Shown here piece after piece: positions 25,544 through 30,567 of a DNA stretch of 30,567 nt. The number at the start of each line of letters is the position of its first letter. Position 1 is the stretch's first letter. The stretch comes from GCA-003244245 sp038276315 (lineage in GTDB: Bacteria > Actinomycetota > Actinomycetes > Mycobacteriales > Pseudonocardiaceae), in NCBI GenBank assembly GCA_038276315.1, contig JBBPZY010000039.1:1-30567 (forward strand). The letters are read 5' to 3'. Position numbers and translations under genes: made by a program. Below the pieces are notes generated by a model. The model was not told where the DNA came from. It did not search any database and saw only the letters and a program-made list of their open reading frames with translations.

Positions 25544-25919
25544 ATAAGCGGGACCCCAGGCGGGGACGTCGCCTTCTTCTGCCTCGACCTGGTCAACCGT
25601 CACGGCCCGCTGAGCCCGAGTGCGCTCACCCGTCGCACCGGGCTGCACCCGGCCACCATGACCGGGGTCCTCGACCGGCTCCAACGCGGCGGATGGGTCA
25701 TCCGTAAGCGCGATCGGACGCACCCGACCGCCGCGCGGTGACCGTGCGTGCCCTGCGCGACCGCATCGCTGGACTGTTCGGGCTCTACGCGGGGATGAAC
25801 ACTCGATGGATCGGATCTGCGACGGATACACGGAGGCGGAGCTGGAGCTGATCGCCAACTTCCTGCGCCGCACCACCGACGCCGCCCACATGGCGACCGA
25901 CGAACTCGCCGAGGACTGA
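25544..25919 (+). pseudogene. MarR-family regulator, 5'-truncated with two frameshifts
   Basis: Three consecutive frames join into one MarR-like wing-helix protein. Frame A: GGDVAFFCLDLVNRHGPLSPSALTRRTGLHPATMTGVLDRLQRGGWVIRKRD (helix-turn-helix and wing). Frame B from about 25726: DRRAVTVRALRDRIAGLFGLYAGMN, the expected DxxDRRAV continuation. Frame C from 25806: MDRICDGYTEAELELIANFLRRTTDAAHMATDELAED, stop at 25917-25919. The breaks lie near 25715-25726 and 25797-25806. The N-terminal dimerisation helix is missing and replaced by unrelated sequence. It is therefore not functional, unless the reading contains sequencing errors. Confidence 0.8.
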
Positions 25920-25932
25920 GCGCGCCGCCGGT

Positions 25933-25950
25933 TCCCGAGGTTCCGGTCAA
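25933..25950 (+). repeat. left copy of an 18-bp inverted repeat pair
   Basis: TCCCGAGGTTCCGGTCAA, 14 bases after the stop of the MarR pseudogene. Its reverse complement occurs with one mismatch at 27117-27134. The pair encloses 1202 bases containing only the broken MBL gene. It could be terminal repeats of a small decayed element or two copies of a 3'-end motif. Confidence 0.5.
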
Positions 25951-26146
25951 AACCGGTATCGCGGCACCCGAGGCATGGCGTCACGATCTTACGCCGGGCA
26001 TCACCGCGTAGACCCGCCTAACGGAGCCGCACGCGGCACGGCTGGTGGCGGCACACGAGGTCCCATCGTGAAGATCACGAACTGTCCCGTTGCAGGATCC
26101 GTTGACGGCACGGCTTTGGACGCTGTCAGGGCGGGATGTTGTGGAC

Positions 26147-26993
26147 TCAGGCAGGGATGCGCATCCAGGCGCTGGCGGCGTTGAGGTCGTGACTGGCCAC
26201 GACCTCAACGGTCTCGGGTAGGGCATGGAGGCGGTGGACGGCGGCGAACGCGGCGTTCCGATCGGCGTCAACGAGCTGACCGGGAAAGGGTGTCTTTTCG
26301 CGCGCCGGGAGTGTGCCCGGCGCGATCAACTAGCACCACTGCACCGTCGCCGAAGAGGTCGTGGCTGCGCGTGAAGGTCAGGACTGGGCCTCCGTCGAGA
26401 GTGTAGGTCCGCGCTTCGCGCCCGACCAGGGGCAGCCGCGCAAACCCCAACGGTGGCTCGCGCCCGTCCAGGGCGAATGCCCGCTCGATCTCCATGGTGC
26501 GAATCACCAGATCAGGCAGTTCGAGCAGTCCGGAGACGTGGTCCCAATGCAGGTGGGTCGGTAGGGCGAAATCCAGAGCCTCGGGCCTAAACCCGACACT
26601 GTCGAGTGCCTCGAGGAGGCCCATCACCGGGCGGTTCGGGGCGACGAACACCCGTAGCAGGCCTGGCAGCTCGGGCAGGATTCGGGTGTGCACGTCCTGA
26701 CACATCGAGGGATCGACCAGGAACCGCGCGCGCGGATGCTCGACAAGGAACGAGGTCATCCCCAGCTCTAGGCGCCACGGCCGACGGGCGCCCTCGGCGA
26801 CAATCGCTGCCGGTGCGGTCTGGCGAGCTTGGGGTAACGCGGTTAGCTTCACCGCCGCGCCGGCCAGCGGCGCCCCGGCGTCGACCAGCGAGGCCAACAA
26901 CCGCTCGTCACGTTGGCGCGGCCTGAGTAGCCGTCGTGGGGTGGCAGCCAGAGCCAGGCAGCACGACGCCAACACCGAGACCGTGGACGGCAC
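26147..26993 (-). pseudogene. MBL-fold hydrolase, frameshifted with internal deletion
   Basis: The first frame from GTG 26993 encodes an N-terminal signal-like helix, then an MBL domain with ALPTHLHWDHVSGL (HxHxDH), GFARLPLVGREARTYTLDGG and VVLVDRAGHTPG. It then breaks into RKDTLSRSAR and stops at 26268. In another frame, just beyond, the missing C-terminus resumes: QLVDADRNAAFAAVHRLHALPE followed by TVEVVASHDLNAASAWMRIPA, stop at 26147. An intact relative would have a metal-ligand aspartate segment (xxxGDxxW) between the two pieces. It is absent here, so an internal deletion plus frame change has occurred. Intact members act as lactonase-like or related hydrolases. Confidence 0.75.
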
Positions 26994-27116
26994 GACGTGA
27001 TCCTATCGGCGAGAGGGCGCCCTCCGCCGAGTCGCGCGAGCCGAACGGCGGATTCTGGCGGTCAACGCAACAGCCAATCTGTGGTGGGGCTGGGGGTCGG
27101 TTGCCGTACTTTGCGC

Positions 27117-27134
27117 TTGACCGGAACTTCGGGA
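27117..27134 (+). repeat. right copy of the 18-bp inverted repeat pair
   Basis: TTGACCGGAACTTCGGGA, 13 bases downstream of the tetR stop on the minus strand. It matches the reverse complement of 25933-25950 at 17 of 18 positions. No target-site duplication could be recognised next to either copy. Confidence 0.5.
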
Positions 27135-27147
27135 GTCCCGGGCCTAC

Positions 27148-27813
27148 TCAGACCGGGCGGACGCCGCGGGCGAGGAGGCGGGCGACGTAGGTTGCCAGTT
27201 CCGCGGCGGTCCACGGGTAGTGCTCCAACACGAGCATGCGGGCGCAGGATTCGGCCACCGTGGCGATCACCTCAGCGACGACGGGTGCTCTGCGGTCGAT
27301 GTCGTCAATCTCGGCCACGGTCATGGACTGACGCACCAGCTCGCGTAATTGACCTACCACCATCTCGCGAACGCGTCGCACCCGAGCGGCCACCGCAGAT
27401 CCCGAACCCCAGCCGGAGTCGAAAACTACCCGCCACGAATTCGGCGCCTGGCCCACACCGGCGAGAAAGGCCGTAAATCCCGCCGCCAGCACGGCTTCTA
27501 CGTTGTCGGAGACCAGATTGCTCGGCAACGACTCGGAGATGGCGGCCATCAGTCGGCGCTCCTCACGGTCCAGTAGCGCCAGCAGCAACTCGTCTTTGCT
27601 CGGGTAGCACTCGTAGACCACCGGTTTCGTCACGCCCGCCGCATCGGCCACCGCCTGCATCGACGTGCCTCGATAACCGCGCTCGACGTAGACCTCCAAC
27701 GCCGCGTCGAGGATCAGTGGCCGCCGACGTGCGGGCCCGAGATGGGCGGCCCGGGCGCGGCCGGACCGGGCCGCCGGTTCAGCCGCCAGCGGCGCCACCT
27801 TCCGATTTGCCAC
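27148..27813 (-). CDS. TetR family transcriptional regulator
   Basis: 221 residues. After a 30-residue basic tail comes the TetR DNA-binding domain: RRPLILDAALEVYVERGYRG, then the helix-turn-helix TSMQAVADAAGVTKPVVYECYPSKDELLLALL (about residues 50-80), then a helical ligand-binding C-terminus. GTG 27813 lies exactly 6 bases after a -10-like TAGTTT (27825-27820), so a leaderless transcript is plausible; there is no ribosome site. It diverges from the M24/EphD genes, and palindromes in the gap suggest it represses them and itself. The inducer is unknown, likely a lipid or an epoxide-related compound given the target genes. Confidence 0.9.
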   Translation of the reverse strand: MANRKVAPLAAEPAARSGRARAAHLGPARRRPLILDAALEVYVERGYRGTSMQAVADAAGVTKPVVYECYPSKDELLLALLDREERRLMAAISESLPSNLVSDNVEAVLAAGFTAFLAGVGQAPNSWRVVFDSGWGSGSAVAARVRRVREMVVGQLRELVRQSMTVAEIDDIDRRAPVVAEVIATVAESCARMLVLEHYPWTAAELATYVARLLARGVRPV

Positions 27814-27832
27814 TTGACAAAACTACCAGGTC

Positions 27833-27867
27833 GTAGGAAATTCCTACTCGGGGGTAGGAACAGTTCC
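27833..27867. promoter_or_regulatory. paired palindromic operators between tetR and the M24 gene
   Basis: GTAGGAA-A-TTCCTAC (27833-27847) is a perfect 15-bp palindrome. A second, GGAAC-A-GTTCC (27857-27867), is preceded by GTA so that its left side repeats GTAGGAA. Centres are 22 bp apart, about two helix turns. The first overlaps where the tetR -35 would be. TTGACA at 27814-27819 is a -35 candidate for the M24 gene, with only a poor -10 at proper spacing. Confidence 0.7.
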
Positions 27868-27880
27868 GGAGGGCGGATAA

Positions 27881-28714
27881 GTGGCAGCCAGACCGGTGAC
27901 CGATCACGCTGATCTCGTGAAGTTCCGGGAGTTACAGCAGCTGGCCTATGCCGCGGCGCAGTCGGTCGCGCAGACCCTGGAGCCGGGCGTCACCGAGAAG
28001 CAAGCTGCCCGCCGGCTTCGCGAGTACCTGATCGAGCGGGGAGTTCAGGACTGGTTCCACACGCCGTTCGCGTGGTTCGGGGACCGCACCGCGTTTCGTG
28101 GTTTCCGGACGCCCCTCCAATTCTTCCCCACCGCCCGCAGACTGGGCGAGAACATGCCCTTCATCCTCGACTGCGCGCCGGTGCGGGACGGCTACCTGGC
28201 AGACATCGGCTACGCCGGTTGCCTGGGCACCAACCGGATATTCGAGCAGCTGATGGACGACCTGGCCGAGCACCGGGGGCTGATCATCTCGAGAGTCAAC
28301 GAAGGCGTGCCGCTGCGCCAGATCTATCGCGACGTCGATGCACTGATCGCCCGGCAGGGTTACGACAACAGGCACCGCGTCTATCCCGGGCGGGTCATCG
28401 GGCACCAGATCAGCAAGGTGCACTCGCGTCTGCCGAAATCCGTCGCCGCCGGCTTTGGCATCCGGTCGCTGCAGACCCTGATCGGAGACCTGATCGTCGA
28501 GCGAATGCACAGCCGCTCGCCACTGTGGGCCGATAGCGAGATCTCCGACCATCCGGCGACTCCCGGTTTGTGGGCGGTGGAACCACATATCGGTTTCCGC
28601 GACGTCGGGGTGAAGTTCGAGGAGATCCTGGTGGTGAGCGCGAACGGGAGCGCGTACTGGCTCGACGACGATCTTCCGCATGTGCGCCGCTGGCAGCGAA
28701 CGGCGGCCGCGTGA
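27881..28714 (+). CDS. M24 family metallopeptidase-like protein
   Basis: A 277-residue pita-bread fold protein of the methionine aminopeptidase / creatinase / X-Pro dipeptidase superfamily. The ligands can be picked out: D97 (FILDCAPVRDGYLADIGY), D108, H174 (VIGHQISKVH), E234 (AVEPHIGF) and E247/E248 (KFEEILVV), so it may be active. It has no extra N-terminal creatinase domain. GTG 27881 has GGAGGG (27868-27873) 7 bases upstream. The stop TGA (28712-28714) shares its A with the ATG of the next gene, so the two are coupled. Substrate unknown. Confidence 0.85.
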   Translation: MAARPVTDHADLVKFRELQQLAYAAAQSVAQTLEPGVTEKQAARRLREYLIERGVQDWFHTPFAWFGDRTAFRGFRTPLQFFPTARRLGENMPFILDCAPVRDGYLADIGYAGCLGTNRIFEQLMDDLAEHRGLIISRVNEGVPLRQIYRDVDALIARQGYDNRHRVYPGRVIGHQISKVHSRLPKSVAAGFGIRSLQTLIGDLIVERMHSRSPLWADSEISDHPATPGLWAVEPHIGFRDVGVKFEEILVVSANGSAYWLDDDLPHVRRWQRTAAA

Positions 28715-30495
28715 TGGCCCGGGACGTGGCCTCCACCGATGATGTGCGGCTGCGGGTGCACGAGTCGGGACCGCACGGCGCGCCCACGGTGGTGTGCATA
28801 CACGGCTACCCCGACGATCACACCCTGTGGGACGGCGTCGCGACCGAACTGGCGCCGCGCTACCGCGTGGTGAGCTATGACGTTCGCGGGGCCGGCGAGT
28901 CCGGGAAACCTCGTGGCCGCAGGGCCTACCGGCTCGACCAGCTCGCCCAGGACCTGGTCTCGGTACTCGACGCGGTCAGCCCCGATCGTCCGGTGCATCT
29001 GCTGGCCCACGACTGGGGAGCGGTCCAGGCCTGGCATGCGCTGACCGGGCCGTGGCTGCAAGGCCGGGTCTGCTCCTACACATCGATCTCGGGGCCGTGT
29101 CTGGACCATGCGGGGCACTGGTTCCGGGCGCGGCTGCGCCGGCCGACGCCGCGAGCACTGCGCGAGTTGATCAGGCAGCTCGTGGCCAGCTGGTACATCA
29201 CGTTCTTCCAGCTGCCGCTGTTGCCGGAGCTGGCCTGGCGCACCGGACTCGCCCAGCACGCGCTGGCCCTGGCCGACGGCGCCGCCACCCCCGCTGTCAC
29301 CGACGCGGTGAACGGCGTGCAGCTCTACCGGGCGAACATGTTCCCCCGGCTGGTGACACCCGGTCCCCGGCGCACTGACATCCCGGTCCAAGTCCTTGCG
29401 CCCCAACGGGATCCGTTCGTCTCCAGTTCGCTGCAGACCGACATTGAGCGTTGGGTGCCCAATCTCGCGGTTCGCGAGCTGCCCGGCGGCCATTGGCTAC
29501 CACGCACCCGTCCGAGCACCGTGGCGCGCTGTGCGAGCGAGCTGATCGACGATGCCGAAGGCGGCCCAGAAGGCGGGCCCCAAGCCCGCGGCCTGCGCCG
29601 CGCCCGCCATACCGGGCCGCAACGAAAGCGGTTCGAGGACACCCTCGTGGTGATTACCGGCGCGGGCAGCGGCATCGGTCGGGCCACCGCGCTGGAGTTC
29701 GCCGAGCAGGGCGCGGAGGTGGTGGCCACCGACATCGATCAGCAGTCGGTCGAGCGCACCGCGCTGCTGGCCAGCACGCTCGGCCCCACCGCGAGTGCGT
29801 ACCTGCTCGACGTCTCCGATGGCGGCGCGGTCGAGAAGTTCTCCACGCTGCTGCGCGAGGAACACGGCATCCCGGACGTCGTGGTCAACAACGCCGGCAT
29901 CGCCGTGGCGGGGCCGTTCTTCGACACCACGGTGGCCGACTGGGAACGGCTCATCGACGTCAATCTGTGGGGCGTCATCCACGGCTGCCGGGTGCTCGGT
30001 GGGTTGCTGGTGGAAGGCGGTGCGGGCGGCACCATCGTCAACATCGCCTCCGCCGCCGCGTACCTGCCCAGCCGGGCGCTCCCGGCGTACAGCACGACCA
30101 AGGCTGCCGTCCTCGCGCTGAGCCAGTGCCTGCGCGGCGAACTGGCTGAAGCCGGCATCGGCGTGGTGGCGATCTGCCCTGGTTTCGTGCACACCAATAT
30201 CATCAGCGCTGCCCGCTTCGTCGGCCTCGACCCCGCTCAGGAGCGCACCTCGCGGCAGCGCGCGACCGAGCTGTACCGCCGCCGCAACTTCACCCCGCGC
30301 CGGGCGGCACGGGAAATCTTGCGTGCGGTGGAACGCAACACAGCCGTCGCACCGATCACCGTCGAAGCCAAAGCCGGGCTGCTGGCCGCACGGCTGACGC
30401 CGGGGGTGCTGCGGGCGCTAGCTCGTGCCGACCTAGGTGGCTGGTGTCTTTCGCGTGGCGGTCAGCTGGCCTGGCGTTCTGGTGCGGGAGAATGA
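28714..30495 (+). CDS. ephD: EphD-type alpha/beta hydrolase-SDR fusion protein
   Basis: 593 residues, nearly the length of mycobacterial EphD (592). N-terminal alpha/beta hydrolase of epoxide-hydrolase type: oxyanion region HGYPD (30-34), nucleophile in HDWGA (D100), RGAGES loop, and late GGHWLPRTRP. C-terminal short-chain dehydrogenase: TGAGSGIG (315-322), NNAGIA, and the active-site YSTTK (Y459, K463) followed by PGFVHTNI. EphD is reported to act on epoxy-lipids such as mycolate precursors; that this protein does so is inferred. ATG 28714 overlaps the M24 stop by one base. The last 20 or so residues (GWCLSRGGQLAWRSGAGE) look unlike the family and may come from an inserted element. Confidence 0.88.
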   Translation: MARDVASTDDVRLRVHESGPHGAPTVVCIHGYPDDHTLWDGVATELAPRYRVVSYDVRGAGESGKPRGRRAYRLDQLAQDLVSVLDAVSPDRPVHLLAHDWGAVQAWHALTGPWLQGRVCSYTSISGPCLDHAGHWFRARLRRPTPRALRELIRQLVASWYITFFQLPLLPELAWRTGLAQHALALADGAATPAVTDAVNGVQLYRANMFPRLVTPGPRRTDIPVQVLAPQRDPFVSSSLQTDIERWVPNLAVRELPGGHWLPRTRPSTVARCASELIDDAEGGPEGGPQARGLRRARHTGPQRKRFEDTLVVITGAGSGIGRATALEFAEQGAEVVATDIDQQSVERTALLASTLGPTASAYLLDVSDGGAVEKFSTLLREEHGIPDVVVNNAGIAVAGPFFDTTVADWERLIDVNLWGVIHGCRVLGGLLVEGGAGGTIVNIASAAAYLPSRALPAYSTTKAAVLALSQCLRGELAEAGIGVVAICPGFVHTNIISAARFVGLDPAQERTSRQRATELYRRRNFTPRRAAREILRAVERNTAVAPITVEAKAGLLAARLTPGVLRALARADLGGWCLSRGGQLAWRSGAGE

Positions 30496-30499
30496 TCAG

Positions 30500-30567
30500 G
30501 TGACGTTGGGTCGGGCGGATCGTCAGGGTGACTTGTTTGATGATGTGGTGCGGTTTTGCGAGGGCTC
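30500..30567 (+). CDS. transposase, N-terminal fragment at window edge (IS1182-like)
   Basis: From GTG 30500 the text reads VTLGRADRQGDLFDDVVRFCEG up to the window end. This looks like the start of a common actinobacterial transposase of the IS1182-like group (xLGxADRQGDLxDDVVRFCE). It starts 4 bases after the ephD stop, and AGGTG overlaps it, so the left end of the insertion element must lie within or just before the ephD end. Codon use is less GC-rich than the neighbours. The family is assigned from 22 residues only. Confidence 0.55.
   Translation, partial: MTLGRADRQGDLFDDVVRFCEG

Noticed and set aside
26179..26210. Perfect 13-bp inverted repeat with a 6-base loop
   Set aside because: It falls inside the coding end of the MBL pseudogene (VEVVASHDLN), where the codons alone produce the symmetry. 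It is kept out as a regulatory site.
28570..28713. N-terminal extension of the EphD frame
   Set aside because: It overlaps the M24 gene in another frame, and the hydrolase domain begins just after ATG 28714.

Overview
The window is high-GC actinobacterial chromosome. recA followed by a DUF3046 gene, an Lhr helicase, valine dehydrogenase, a mycothiol-type DinB protein, a HEPN protein of the SAV_6107 family, an MptA-like lipoglycan mannosyltransferase and an EphD-type fusion all fit the class Actinomycetia, most likely Pseudonocardiales or a neighbouring order. The genus cannot be fixed by reading alone.

Layout. 1-1249: 5' part of recA on the minus strand with a full SOS promoter, a DUF3046 gene and a divergent 40-residue membrane peptide. 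1215-3979: an MBL-Rieske fusion protein diverging from valine dehydrogenase. 4311-8984: lhr, the largest gene. 8998-10229: a translationally coupled pair on the minus strand (HEPN protein, then DinB/maleylpyruvate-isomerase-like protein) behind a second perfect SOS box. 10524-12069: a GNAT acetyltransferase converging with metF on a hairpin. 12262-17482: a carotenoid operon (polyprenyl synthase, crtI, mptA-like membrane protein, crtB), compact and partly overlapping. 17458-19719: a TIM-barrel amidohydrolase, a remnant of an SRPBCC gene and an unusual zinc-ribbon/MBL protein.

19788-27147 is more accessory in character: an anchored YncE-like beta-propeller, an octanucleotide tandem repeat, a methyltransferase, a glycosyltransferase-like protein, a second-type glutamyl-tRNA synthetase resembling the clostridial form, a VC0807-like membrane protein, and then about 2 kb of decayed sequence with a doubly frameshifted MarR gene and a broken MBL gene between near-identical 18-bp inverted repeats. 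27148-30495: a TetR regulator divergent from an M24 peptidase-like gene coupled to an EphD-type hydrolase-reductase, with palindromic operators in between. The start of a transposase gene abuts the end of the EphD gene at the window edge.

How the genes work together: metF through crtB resembles the conserved actinobacterial order metF / idsA2 / mptA known from mycobacteria, with crtI and crtB interleaved. The two SOS boxes predict DNA-damage control of recA and of the HEPN-DinB pair. The TetR/M24/EphD set looks like one regulated catabolic or lipid-modifying unit. Function statements rest on motif reading and remembered family features, not on database searches.
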